Of a stretch of DNA of 39,197 nt, positions 32,788-39,197 are shown in pieces (the stretch's first letter is position 1; every line of letters starts with the position of its first letter). Under the pieces are notes generated by a model. That model was not told the origin of the DNA, ran no database searches, and was given only the letters and a program-made list of their open reading frames with translations. The position numbers were made by a program, and so were the translations under genes. This stretch comes from Methylobacterium iners (lineage in GTDB: Bacteria > Pseudomonadota > Alphaproteobacteria > Rhizobiales > Beijerinckiaceae): contig NZ_BPQP01000002.1 in NCBI RefSeq assembly GCF_022179305.1, forward strand, positions 1-39,197, read 5' to 3'.

Positions 32788-34050
32788 ATGATACATGTCA
32801 TAGATTCAGAAATGGGAAGTGGTAAGACAAGAGGTATCACTGAGTGGTTGGAGTCAGATGTATCGACACAATCCAATGACACTAAGTACATCTATGTCAC
32901 ACCCTTCCTAGACGAAGTTAAGCGTGTGATGCAGTTGTGTCCTCAGGCCAACTTCCATACACCTAATAATGAGGATTGGTCGACAAAGAGCAAGCATCTG
33001 ACACATCTCGTCAGTAAGTCACACAACATAGCTACGACACATTCGTTATTCTCACTGATCACTCAGGATATGTGTCGCATGCTTAGAGAAAGAAGATACG
33101 TTCTTATCCTAGATGAAGTGATGGAGTGTGTCTCTAAGTACAACGCGTTATCTGATCATGATATCAAGGTGCTTCTTAAGTCAGGATATGTCTCGCCGTG
33201 TGAGAACACAAGCAACCTCATATGGTCGGAAATTGATGACGATAAGTACATCGGTAAGTTCGGCGCAGTCAGACACCTTTGCCTGAATCGAAAGTTAGAC
33301 CTTTACGGAGGCAAGGTCCTACTTGAGACATTCCCCATCGAGTTCCTTAACTGCTTCTCAGAAGTCTACATCCTGACTTACCTCTTCAAAGGATCAGCGA
33401 TGTCGTCATATCTGAAGGCTCATGGTCTCACCTATGAGATGCTGACGATACAGGACAACAAGATCAAGCCTTGGTCGGAGTTCTGTGATGAGAGTTCGAG
33501 AAAGCGTGATCTAAGAGGGTTGATCACGATTTACGAAGGACCAATGAATAAGATAGGAACCAAGATTGGTCAGTCGTGCCCGTTATCTTCAACATGGTAT
33601 GACACTCAAGCGACCCAGAAAACTAGCGCTATTGCCTCTCTGAAGGCCTCCACGGGACATTACTTCAAGAAAGTTGCTGACACACGAGCCATCGATAACG
33701 CTTGGACCGTCTTCAAACCCCAGGTGAAGCGACTCAAAGGTGACGGTTACTCCAAAGGTTGGATACCGGTGAACTGCCGTGCAACCAATCAGTACATCGA
33801 CAAACGATCACTCGCCTACCTTTGCAACGTGTTCCACAACCCAACCATCGTCCAGTACTTCAAACAGCGGGGAATCGCGTTCAACCAAGATCTCTATGCT
33901 CTCTCTGAAATGCTCCAGTGGATCTGGCGGTCTCAGATCAGGCGGTGCGATCCCATACACCTCTTCATTCCATCTGAGCGAATGAGAGGCCTGCTGTACC
34001 TCTGGCTTAACACCCGGAGTACACCCGAGTTGATCAGACAACTTAGCTGA
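32788..34050 (+). CDS. SF2-like helicase/ATPase of phage or plasmid type
   Basis: This 420-residue protein has Walker A MGSGKTRG (9-16), motif Ia YVTPFLDEVKRV, a motif Ib-like ATTHSLFSL and Walker B LILDEVME (106-113). A motif III-like YILTYLFKGS follows, and a C-terminal motif VI-like QWIWRSQIRRCDP (377-389) before HLFIPSERMR. This set matches compact phage/plasmid SF2 helicases rather than host repair helicases. AAAGGACA precedes the ATG. Codon use is much more AT-rich than in the core. No primase or polymerase lies beside it. Confidence 0.75.
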   Translation: MIHVIDSEMGSGKTRGITEWLESDVSTQSNDTKYIYVTPFLDEVKRVMQLCPQANFHTPNNEDWSTKSKHLTHLVSKSHNIATTHSLFSLITQDMCRMLRERRYVLILDEVMECVSKYNALSDHDIKVLLKSGYVSPCENTSNLIWSEIDDDKYIGKFGAVRHLCLNRKLDLYGGKVLLETFPIEFLNCFSEVYILTYLFKGSAMSSYLKAHGLTYEMLTIQDNKIKPWSEFCDESSRKRDLRGLITIYEGPMNKIGTKIGQSCPLSSTWYDTQATQKTSAIASLKASTGHYFKKVADTRAIDNAWTVFKPQVKRLKGDGYSKGWIPVNCRATNQYIDKRSLAYLCNVFHNPTIVQYFKQRGIAFNQDLYALSEMLQWIWRSQIRRCDPIHLFIPSERMRGLLYLWLNTRSTPELIRQLS

Positions 34051-34096
34051 TCGCTGGGTCACAGCGGCTCAATGCCGTCCCGAAGAACCATCAACT

Positions 34097-34387
34097 ATGG
34101 AGATTACCGTACGTAAAACCAAGAAACCCAGCGTCTACAAATCCTACCTCGGTGACACCCTCCTCTGCACTACCCGTCAGCCCTTCTATGACGGAGCACG
34201 GGAGCTACTGAGGATGGGCTACCCAAGTGAGACAGTGGTGAACATGCGTCACCAGGGGAAGACTTATCCGTCCTTCGTTCCCACCACGCTTGGCGAAGCT
34301 GCAAAGCTCACCGTGATCGAGAATGATCAGGAAGGGCCGAAGCTGGTGAACCACCAAGCCAACCCCTTCGCTGAAGCGAGACGATGA
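34097..34387 (+). CDS. Hypothetical protein (96 aa)
   Basis: The sequence reads MEITVRKTKKPSVYKSYLGD, LLCTTRQPFYDGARELLRMG and YPSETVVNMRHQGKTYPSFV. It is a small basic alpha/beta protein. ATG at 34097 has a weak GAAGAA upstream, and it lies 46 bases after the helicase-like gene on the same strand. GC content returns to core levels, so it is probably not part of the helicase module. No family is recognised. Confidence 0.6.
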   Translation: MEITVRKTKKPSVYKSYLGDTLLCTTRQPFYDGARELLRMGYPSETVVNMRHQGKTYPSFVPTTLGEAAKLTVIENDQEGPKLVNHQANPFAEARR

Positions 34388-34437
34388 CGAGCAGACGGTT
34401 GCCGCGTAGGATCGATTCTGAGCGGTAGCCATACGAC

Positions 34438-34500
34438 CACCAGCGGCCGAGAAGGTCTTTCCGGGTTCACAGTACCTCGGAGGCTTACCGGCCGCTGGTG
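34438..34500. repeat. 12-bp inverted repeat with 39-base loop
   Basis: CACCAGCGGCCG (34438-34449) pairs exactly with CGGCCGCTGGTG (34489-34500). It lies in the intergenic stretch between two converging genes. It may act as a terminator for both or be the core of a small structured RNA. No U tract follows on either strand. Confidence 0.5.
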
Positions 34501-34550
34501 AACGTGCTTGCTCGATGCTGATTGCGGAGTTCGATCTTCAGATGCGGCTA

Positions 34551-34895
34551 TTAGTACTCATCACTGCTAGCGCTCATCCGGCGTGAAATGTAGTCGCCAG
34601 AGTAGGAGCGCTGGCCAAAGATCAACCACGCTAAGCCGAAGCCAACTGCTCCAGCCACCAACCAGCCAGTCATCGTTGCGTTATCGACTTCACCCATCGC
34701 TCGGCTGCCCTGGCGGTAGTATGCTGCACCACGACTGGATACCTCATCCCAAGCATCCGATGCTCTACTGGTGACGCCTTCGAGAGCCTCCCGAGCCTGA
34801 TCAGCCATTCCGCTGCCACCAGATTGCTGGCTCGGCCGTGAGCCGCCTTGTCCGCCCGACTGGCTCCGAGTTCCGCCTTGTGGGTTGTTGGGCAT
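34551..34895 (-). CDS. ElaB/YqjD/DUF883-like membrane-anchored protein (114 aa)
   Basis: The N-terminal ~30 residues are low-complexity Gly/Ser/Gln. An amphipathic helix follows (MADQAREALEGVTSRASDAW, DEVSSRGAAYYRQGSRAMGE), then one membrane helix (MTGWLVAGAVGFGLAWLIFG) and a short charged tail. This layout matches ribosome-associated or stress-type ElaB/YqjD proteins. GGGAGAG precedes ATG at 34893-34895. Together with CsbD it suggests general-stress cargo. Confidence 0.65.
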   Translation of the reverse strand: MPNNPQGGTRSQSGGQGGSRPSQQSGGSGMADQAREALEGVTSRASDAWDEVSSRGAAYYRQGSRAMGEVDNATMTGWLVAGAVGFGLAWLIFGQRSYSGDYISRRMSASSDEY

Positions 34896-35262
34896 TTGCC
34901 GCTCTCCCTATCGGTTCTCGTACAGGCCTCTTTCCTATCGGGTTCAGCACGACCTCAGACTGCTTCCAGAACGTAGCTCATGCTGCCAGCCGATGGTGAC
35001 CCGCTACTGCAACGATCCACCGTCGCTGAGTGATCCCTACCTACTGCTTCCTGGCAGCCTCCAGGATCAATTCTGAGCACCAGGGCAGCGTCACCAGCGG
35101 CAACGAAGCGATCTTGAGTCCCTGAGTAGCCTGGGGCCAAACAACGGCTGTACGAGGGCGCTTCCTGGGGTGTTGCTCGGGTCAGACTTGAGGGAGAGTG
35201 CTCGGCAGTGTTTCGCTTGGTGTTCTCCCTCATCTTCCCCTGACTTAGGCTGTTCGCCTCAA
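34896..35262. other. Intergenic region upstream of the HNH-HIT gene
   Basis: This 367-bp stretch has no confident gene; a minus-strand frame across it has no ribosome site or recognisable content. Its right part holds the first copy of an 84-bp repeat (35148-35231), ending 31 bp before the HNH-HIT start. Confidence 0.4.
35148..35231 (+). repeat. Leader-like repeat, copy A, upstream of HNH-HIT gene
   Basis: Begins CTGTACG, contains CTTCCTGG and GGTCAGACTTG, and has a GGGAGA/TCTCCC stem (35192-35197, 35224-35229) ending GGTGTTCTCCCTC. Copy B at 37883-37962 is roughly 75% identical by eye in the same orientation. Confidence 0.6.
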
Positions 35263-36285
35263 ATGTCCTCGCCCTTCGATACGCTGCGCCGCTTCCTCGC
35301 TGAGGAGATGCGGATGTCGCACATCTACCAACCACTGATGCTGAGGGCGCTCCTTGAAGGCGGTGGCTGGGCATCAACACGCACGATTGCAGCGTCCTTC
35401 TTGGAGCGGGACGAGAGCCAGATCGACTACTACTCAGAGATCGTGAAGCGGATGCCAGGGCGGGTGCTCTCTTCCCACGGTCTAGTGAAGCGTGAGGGTC
35501 ATGGCTTCCGCTTGGTTCCTGAGATTGCTCATCTGACGCAGGAGGAGAAGGCGCAACTCCAACAACTCTGTGATGATGCAGTCGCCGCCTACATGGTGAA
35601 ACGAGGCAAGCGGCTGTACGCTCATCGTCACACTGCTCCCGGCGATGTCTCAGGTAACGACCGCTATGAGGTGCTGAAGAGGGCTGGCTACCGCTGTGAG
35701 CTATGCGGTGTTCCGGCCGACGAACGTGTACTGCACGTGGACCACATCGTTCCTCGGCGGCATGGGGGAGGCGATGACAGGGCCAACCTTCAGGCTCTCT
35801 GCTACCTTTGCAATGGGAACAAGGGAGCGAGGGACGACACCGACTTCAGAGCGGTCCGTACCAGTGCTGATGCTCGTGAGGCAGGGTGCCCCTTCTGCGA
35901 TCATGAAGGCCGGGAACTCGTAGCTGAGAACAGCCTCGCGGTAGCCTTCCGCGATCTTTACCCGGTCACACCTCTGCACACCTTGGTTGTCCCGCGTCGG
36001 CATGCACTGACGTTCTTCGACCTCTACGAACCAGAGCGGAGAGCGATGAACCTGCTGCTAGACGAGGTGCGTGCTCGGATCGAGAGTGCTGATCCATCGG
36101 TCACAGGGTTCAACATCGGGATGAACTGTGGTGAGGATGCAGGGCAGACGGTGAACCATGCACACATTCACCTGATTCCGCGACGGAATGGTGACGTTGA
36201 GCAGCCAAGGGGTGGTGTCCGAGGTATCATACCAGGCAAGTCCAGCTACTATCCGTCCTCGCAAAGAGCCAGGTCAAACGATTAA
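35263..36285 (+). CDS. HNH nuclease-HIT hydrolase fusion protein
   Basis: This 340-residue protein has three parts. Residues 1-~90 (MSSPFDTLRRFLAEEMRMSH, ASTRTIAASFLERDESQIDY) look like a helical winged-helix unit. Residues ~134-190 are an HNH nuclease: C145/C148 in YRCELCGV, HVDHIVPRRHGGGDD (159-172) and ALCYLCNGNKG (178-188). Residues ~208-330 are a HIT domain: CPFC (209-212), HTLVVPRRH and the HxHxH motif in QTVNHAHIHLIPRRNGD (H299, H301, H303). HIT enzymes hydrolyse nucleotide phosphoramidates, diadenosine polyphosphates or DNA-adenylates. The fusion suggests a DNA end-processing or defence enzyme. ATG at 35263 excludes 31 upstream codons lying in repeat DNA. Confidence 0.9.
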   Translation: MSSPFDTLRRFLAEEMRMSHIYQPLMLRALLEGGGWASTRTIAASFLERDESQIDYYSEIVKRMPGRVLSSHGLVKREGHGFRLVPEIAHLTQEEKAQLQQLCDDAVAAYMVKRGKRLYAHRHTAPGDVSGNDRYEVLKRAGYRCELCGVPADERVLHVDHIVPRRHGGGDDRANLQALCYLCNGNKGARDDTDFRAVRTSADAREAGCPFCDHEGRELVAENSLAVAFRDLYPVTPLHTLVVPRRHALTFFDLYEPERRAMNLLLDEVRARIESADPSVTGFNIGMNCGEDAGQTVNHAHIHLIPRRNGDVEQPRGGVRGIIPGKSSYYPSSQRARSND

Positions 36286-36355
36286 ACGCAGCCCGCAGGG
36301 TTCAGGCAATGCTGTGAGCAAAGGTGCTCAGGCATCCTTCCAAGCTTAGCAACAC

Positions 36356-36601
36356 TCAGGCTTTGCGGCTGGCGGTACGTGATGAAACGTATCCTGACAT
36401 TAGTGCCGAGGCTGCGTAAGATCCTTGGACTACCAATTGCATCATCACTGCATTCATGAAGACAGACGAGAGCGGCCTGCCGTACAGAGCTCCCTCAATA
36501 CCAATGGCTAGCGCCAAGCCTGTTATGACTAGCAACATGATAGGCCACTTGAAGGCCCATCCCAGAACCGCTCCAAGTACAGTGAAAATGATAATACTCA
36601 T
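36356..36601 (-). CDS. Small membrane protein (81 aa)
   Basis: Two or three hydrophobic segments (MSIIIFTVLGAVLGWAFKWP, IMLLVITGLALAIGIEGALY, FMNAVMMQLVVQGSYAASAL) make this an integral membrane protein. ATG at 36599-36601 has AGGTGG upstream. No family is recognised. It belongs to a run of tiny membrane genes on the minus strand near the island's right end. Confidence 0.6.
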   Translation of the reverse strand: MSIIIFTVLGAVLGWAFKWPIMLLVITGLALAIGIEGALYGRPLSSVFMNAVMMQLVVQGSYAASALMSGYVSSRTASRKA

Positions 36602-36709
36602 GACGTGCCACCTGAAATGGCATCTGAGCATACCTACGTACAATGGAGGATACAAGACTAAATCGGCGTAGCTATTGTGCAAGGCAATATATCAAGTGCA
36701 CCGCAGCAA

Positions 36710-36898
36710 TTATGGAAGAAGGAAACTCACCAAGCTGTAAGCGGCCCAGGCGAGGAACATCACCCAAATCAGCGTCAGCGCGAAGCCGAGGGCCATGATG
36801 ACGGGGATGGAAAGATTCTGGACGATGTTTTTGACACCCACGAGTCGTCGAGAGAGCTTCAAGCCGCCAGCGCGACGAGTGGGTCCCTCCGTTGTCAT
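36710..36898 (-). CDS. Small membrane protein (62 aa)
   Basis: A basic N-terminus (TRRAGGLKLSRRLVGVKNIV) leads into one or two hydrophobic segments (SIPVIMALGFALTLIWVMFL, AWAAYSLVSFLLP), so it is membrane-anchored with the N-terminus probably cytoplasmic. ATG at 36896-36898 lacks a clear ribosome site; TTG 21 bases upstream is an alternative. The function is unknown. Confidence 0.5.
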   Translation of the reverse strand: MTTEGPTRRAGGLKLSRRLVGVKNIVQNLSIPVIMALGFALTLIWVMFLAWAAYSLVSFLLP

Positions 36899-37088
36899 CT
36901 TTGAGGTGCTTCGCTGCAAGACGACAGACCCGATCTGAGTCCAACTCGGTGTGGCTTAGGGTTAGGCGCCCTTAACGCCGCAGTAGGAGAAACCGTTCAG
37001 AGAAAGATCAGTTTGTAGAATTCTTATGTCGAGGCACTGCCGCAGGCGTCTCCTTACCAGCAGGCTTTCGCTTAAGCTAAGCAGTAGA

Positions 37089-37214
37089 CTACGTATGTTT
37101 ATTACCGCACTTCGGCAGCGCCAAGACGGCATTACCCCTGGTCCGAGCAAGGTAGGCACTGGCAAGCTGAGCTACGTCTCTCGGAGTACGCTTGTGGTTC
37201 GATGCGTCAGCCAT
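37089..37214 (-). CDS. Possible tiny protein (41 aa)
   Basis: ATG at 37212-37214 has a strong GGAGGG 6 bases upstream. The product MADASNHKRTPRDVAQLASA followed by YLARTRGNAVLALPKCG is basic and helical, then ends at TAG. It may be a complete small protein or the truncated start of a longer gene. No family is recognised. Confidence 0.4.
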   Translation of the reverse strand: MADASNHKRTPRDVAQLASAYLARTRGNAVLALPKCGNKHT

Positions 37215-37283
37215 GAGTGACCCTCCATGAGAACGGAACAGGAACAACACGATTCCGTTCCTAGGGTCAAGCTTGGATCGGAC

Positions 37284-37320
37284 GGAGGCTCAGAACCCGC
37301 GAGACACGGCGATGAGAATG
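37284..37320 (-). pseudogene. Fragment related to the 72-aa membrane gene at 38282-38500
   Basis: About 33 bases (CTCAGAACCCGCGAGACACG and beyond) match a segment near 38395-38430 with about three differences. In that gene the segment encodes the LIAVFRGFRA part. Here the frame is broken by a stop codon. It abuts the HIT-domain remnant. Confidence 0.5.
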
Positions 37321-37324
37321 CCAT

Positions 37325-37434
37325 TCAGACGGTGTGCGTCATGCTCGCATTCACCTGATCCCGCGACGAAGGGGGACGTGGCTGAGCCAAGGGGCGGAGT
37401 GCGTGGAGTGATCCCGGGGGAGGCAAGCTGCTAG
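37325..37434 (+). pseudogene. Degenerate copy of the HIT-domain C-terminus
   Basis: The segment matches the 3' region of the HNH-HIT gene (about 36143-36245). CAGACGGTG, then CATTCACCTGAT, CCGCGACG, GAGCCAAGGGG and GGAGTG are recognisable. Read with frameshifts it gives HLIPRR, then GDVAEPRGGVRGVIPGEAS and TAG. The rest of the gene is absent and the frame is broken. It shows that a second HIT gene, or a duplicated 3' end, once lay here. Confidence 0.7.
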
Positions 37435-37751
37435 GCTACACTCCTGCGCCGCCAAGGCTTCACCATCAGGACGAATGCGAGCACCACTCCGGCGGCGTAC
37501 CAGCCATGAAGGGAGTGGTAGCCTTCCTCTGGCGTCCAAACGAAACCGCCCAGGAAAACGAAGCTGATCCAGTCCGTGAGGATTCGGAAGGTGAGAGCCC
37601 AAGGCGTTTGTGTGATCGGGTCTGACTGATAATAGGCGAAGCCAAGGTTGGTCAAAGCAAACAGGAGCCCACCGAAAGGTAGACCGAGAAACAACGAGTA
37701 TATGGCCTTCAGGAAGATGGTGGGCCAATCGTTCCGTGGCGCTGCAGCCAT
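37431..37751 (-). CDS. Integral membrane protein (106 aa)
   Basis: Three hydrophobic segments are visible: TIFLKAIYSLFLGLPFGGLL (continuing FALTNLGFAYY), LTDWISFVFLGGFVW and WYAAGVVLAFVLMVKPW, with a basic C-terminus. ATG at 37749-37751 follows AAGGA; the open frame further upstream covers repeat DNA and is ignored. Its stop overlaps the end of the HIT remnant. No family is recognised. Confidence 0.6.
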   Translation of the reverse strand: MAAAPRNDWPTIFLKAIYSLFLGLPFGGLLFALTNLGFAYYQSDPITQTPWALTFRILTDWISFVFLGGFVWTPEEGYHSLHGWYAAGVVLAFVLMVKPWRRRSVA

Positions 37752-37882
37752 GAGCAATTCCTTAGGTGCATGTGCCCGATACGACTGATTTGTCCGATTG
37801 ATTTTGAAGCAGTGTAGGTATCTGAAGCAATATGCTAGGCTCCGATCCCCTTTGAAGCCAGAGCGCCAGCAGAAGCTTGACA

Positions 37883-37962
37883 CTGTACGGCGGCACTTCC
37901 TGGCTTTCGCTCTGGTCGGACTTGGAGGAGAGTGCCAGCAAGGTATTGCATGGTGTTCTCCC
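37883..37962 (+). repeat. Leader-like repeat, copy B
   Basis: Matches copy A (35148-35231) with blocks CTGTACG, CTTCCTGG, GGTCGGACTTG, GGAGAGTGC and TGGTGTTCTCCC. The short stem GGAGA/TCTCC is kept (37927-37931, 37957-37961). It ends 18 bases before a short ORF rather than an HNH-HIT gene. Confidence 0.6.
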
Positions 37963-37980
37963 ACCCAAAGAGGATCGTCA

Positions 37981-38058
37981 ATGATTGATGCTGAGCAGTC
38001 GCCCTCAGTCCTTCAGTGTTACAAAGACGATTTGCCCCTTCAACGTCGAACCGGCTGA
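37981..38058 (+). CDS. Possible 25-aa peptide downstream of repeat copy B
   Basis: ATG at 37981 has AGAGGA at good spacing and gives MIDAEQSPSVLQCYKDDLPL plus five residues. It could be the remnant start of a gene lost after repeat copy B, or a chance frame. It overlaps the end of the minus-strand 81-aa gene. Confidence 0.2.
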   Translation: MIDAEQSPSVLQCYKDDLPLQRRTG

Positions 38059-38285
38059 CCAGCCATAAGCGCGTTCAGGATTGCCTCACGTACCTCGTTG
38101 CTCAGACTTGAAAACGGCGGAAGGTTAATTGCGACATCACGAGTGACTGGAAGCTTGTTCTGCCCGTCAAAGATTGCGGCTGCACTCCGCTTTACTTCTT
38201 CCAGCGTAAGCTCCTCGGTTTGAAGAAGGTCGCCGACTGTGGGAGGAAGAGAGTTATCATACATTGGGTACGTCGCACATTTCAT
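38040..38285 (-). CDS. Hypothetical protein (81 aa)
   Basis: The product includes LQTEELTLEEVKRSAAAIFD and FSSLSNEVREAILNALMAGQ, a helical acidic protein. ATG at 38283-38285 overlaps the upstream stop by ATGA, indicating translational coupling to the membrane protein gene. No family is recognised. Confidence 0.5.
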   Translation of the reverse strand: MKCATYPMYDNSLPPTVGDLLQTEELTLEEVKRSAAAIFDGQNKLPVTRDVAINLPPFSSLSNEVREAILNALMAGQPVRR

Positions 38286-38500
38286 GAGAGATTAAGGTCT
38301 TTAGGTAGGAACGTGAACGTCGCTTCGGGTGAATGGCAGCCACCCAGTTCCTGCAAGACTGACGTGGCGTGACCATGGCGTTCAGCGAGGTAAGCTCGGA
38401 ACCCGCGAAACACGGCGATGAGGACAACCGTCAGCAGAAGGGAGAAGCAGATCGAGCCGACGCAGCCGAGCCGGTTGGTTCCAGGTGAGCGGCGAAACAC
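38282..38500 (-). CDS. Small membrane protein (72 aa)
   Basis: A GTG start (38498-38500) gives a basic N-terminus, one hydrophobic helix (CVGSICFSLLLTVVLIAVFR) and a polar tail. No clear ribosome site is seen, but coupling to the next gene supports it. A fragment of a related sequence lies at 37284-37320, showing that the gene was once duplicated in the island. Confidence 0.4.
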   Translation of the reverse strand: MFRRSPGTNRLGCVGSICFSLLLTVVLIAVFRGFRAYLAERHGHATSVLQELGGCHSPEATFTFLPKDLNLS

Positions 38501-38535
38501 AAGCAGGTGAGGGGACTTCGGCCTAAACTATCAGG

Positions 38536-38575
38536 GTCAAGCTTGTCACAGTGGTGTCACAGCGCGTGTCACACC
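38536..38575. promoter_or_regulatory. Putative integrase arm-type sites, right end
   Basis: GGTCAAGCTTGTCACAGTGG is followed by TGTCACAGCGCGTGTCACAC. Three GTCACA copies lie at 38545, 38556 and 38568. The block is nearly the same as the left-end block at 23826-23853 and lies about 100 bp inside the right attachment repeat. Confidence 0.6.
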
Positions 38576-38672
38576 GATGCTCAAAATCGGCACTCAGCGG
38601 CCTCTTGCAAAGGAGGTATAAGCGGGCTACCAAGAAGATGTAACGGGTTGATTCATAAGGGTTTACCGGTTT

Positions 38673-38763
<91 letters not shown>

Positions 38764-39081
38764 CAGTCTCTGAAAAAGCACGAGTTCTGGGTGCTTTGGG
38801 AGAATGCCGGTGGCACAGTGACTTAGCCCCTCAGTTTAGCAGCTTCGCCGGTCTCTGGCTGACGTTCCAGGTCCAAGTAGGCCTGTCTCGGGCTCTGTCT
38901 CAGCTGCTTCAGAAAGCGTTTCCGCAGATGCTCGGATGCGAGCTGATGCCGCACTGCTTGATGGCGCCGGCAGGTCTGGTGCACTGGTGAACCGTCATCG
39001 TCGTTGGGGCACAGGAACGAACGCCATCGTTCCTGCTCGATCGTCAGCGATCAGTAAGCATCTCAACGCAAGTCGCTGCAG
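38764..39081. other. Stretch beyond the island with no supported gene
   Basis: These 318 bases between the right tRNA and the recombinase fragment show no convincing frame on either strand. An inverted pair AGGAACGA/TCGTTCCT (about 39012-39034) is visible. Confidence 0.35.
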
Positions 39082-39197
39082 CTAAAAACCGAGCGCCTGC
39101 TCCTGCTCAGTCCAGGCGGCGGGCAGGGCAACCAAGTTCCTGATGCCGATGCCGCGCGGCAGTCGCCCGTCTACGATGGCCTGCACGATGGCGGGCG
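39082..39197 (-). CDS. C-terminus of a probable recombinase-family protein (5' truncated by window edge)
   Basis: Thirty-seven residues are visible: PAIVQAIVDGRLPRGIGIRN then LVALPAAWTEQEQALGF, ending at TAG (39082-39084). This ending (IVxAIxxGRxPRG…LPxxWxEQxxxLGF) is, from memory, typical of the C-terminus of large serine recombinases in alphaproteobacterial phages and islands. The catalytic part lies outside the window. It would belong to a neighbouring element. Confidence 0.55.
   Translation of the reverse strand, partial: PAIVQAIVDGRLPRGIGIRNLVALPAAWTEQEQALGF

Overview
The window looks like a chromosomal segment of a Methylobacterium/Methylorubrum-type alphaproteobacterium (Hyphomicrobiales). 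This is inferred from the very GC-rich core genes, the sdhC-sdhD-sdhA-sdhB operon, a mesaconyl-CoA hydratase of the ethylmalonyl-CoA pathway, and many small proteins of a kind common in that group. No search was run, so the genus is an inference.

Layout. (1) 1-2250: an RTX/beta-helix calcium-binding protein cut by the window edge, a LuxR-type regulator, a small conserved-looking gene and a 191-bp MITE-like element. (2) 2.4-8.77 kb: a compact integrative element, nearly all on the minus strand. From its right end it carries a P4-type tyrosine integrase, an accessory gene, an AlpA-like regulator, a chain of small genes repeatedly coupled by ATGA start/stop overlaps, a winged-helix/double zinc-ribbon protein and an HNH nuclease. 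It abuts a 3' tRNA-Lys fragment (8723-8769), read as its right attachment site. Its AATT-rich composition differs from the core; it resembles a phage satellite or small prophage remnant. (3) 9.0-23.7 kb: core genome with a DUF4142 exported protein, an SLC13-like permease, sdhCDAB, an RND efflux pair, an L,D-transpeptidase, a TauE/SafE-type transporter, mesaconyl-CoA hydratase, YggT and tRNA-Ala(CGC).

(4) 23,674-38,763: a genomic island bounded by 91-bp perfect direct repeats exactly 14,999 bp apart, each holding a complete tRNA-Ala(CGC). A tyrosine integrase follows the left tRNA, and GTCACA repeats at both ends look like integrase arm sites. Cargo includes a putative modification-dependent HNH nuclease, a HEPN-like protein, a stand-alone receiver protein, stress-type small proteins (CsbD, an ElaB/YqjD-like protein, a Cys-rich exported peptide), a serine recombinase, an AT-rich pair made of a zinc-finger protein and an SF2-like helicase, and an HNH-HIT fusion protein. 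Two families of non-coding repeats (four copies at 27.4-30.2 kb; two copies at 35.1 and 37.9 kb) and degraded gene fragments show repeated rearrangement. (5) After the right tRNA, the C-terminus of a probable recombinase suggests a second element stacked at the same site.

The strongest candidates for something new are the HNH-HIT fusion and its neighbours in the tRNA-Ala island, the cassette-like intergenic repeats there, and the AATT-rich satellite-like element.
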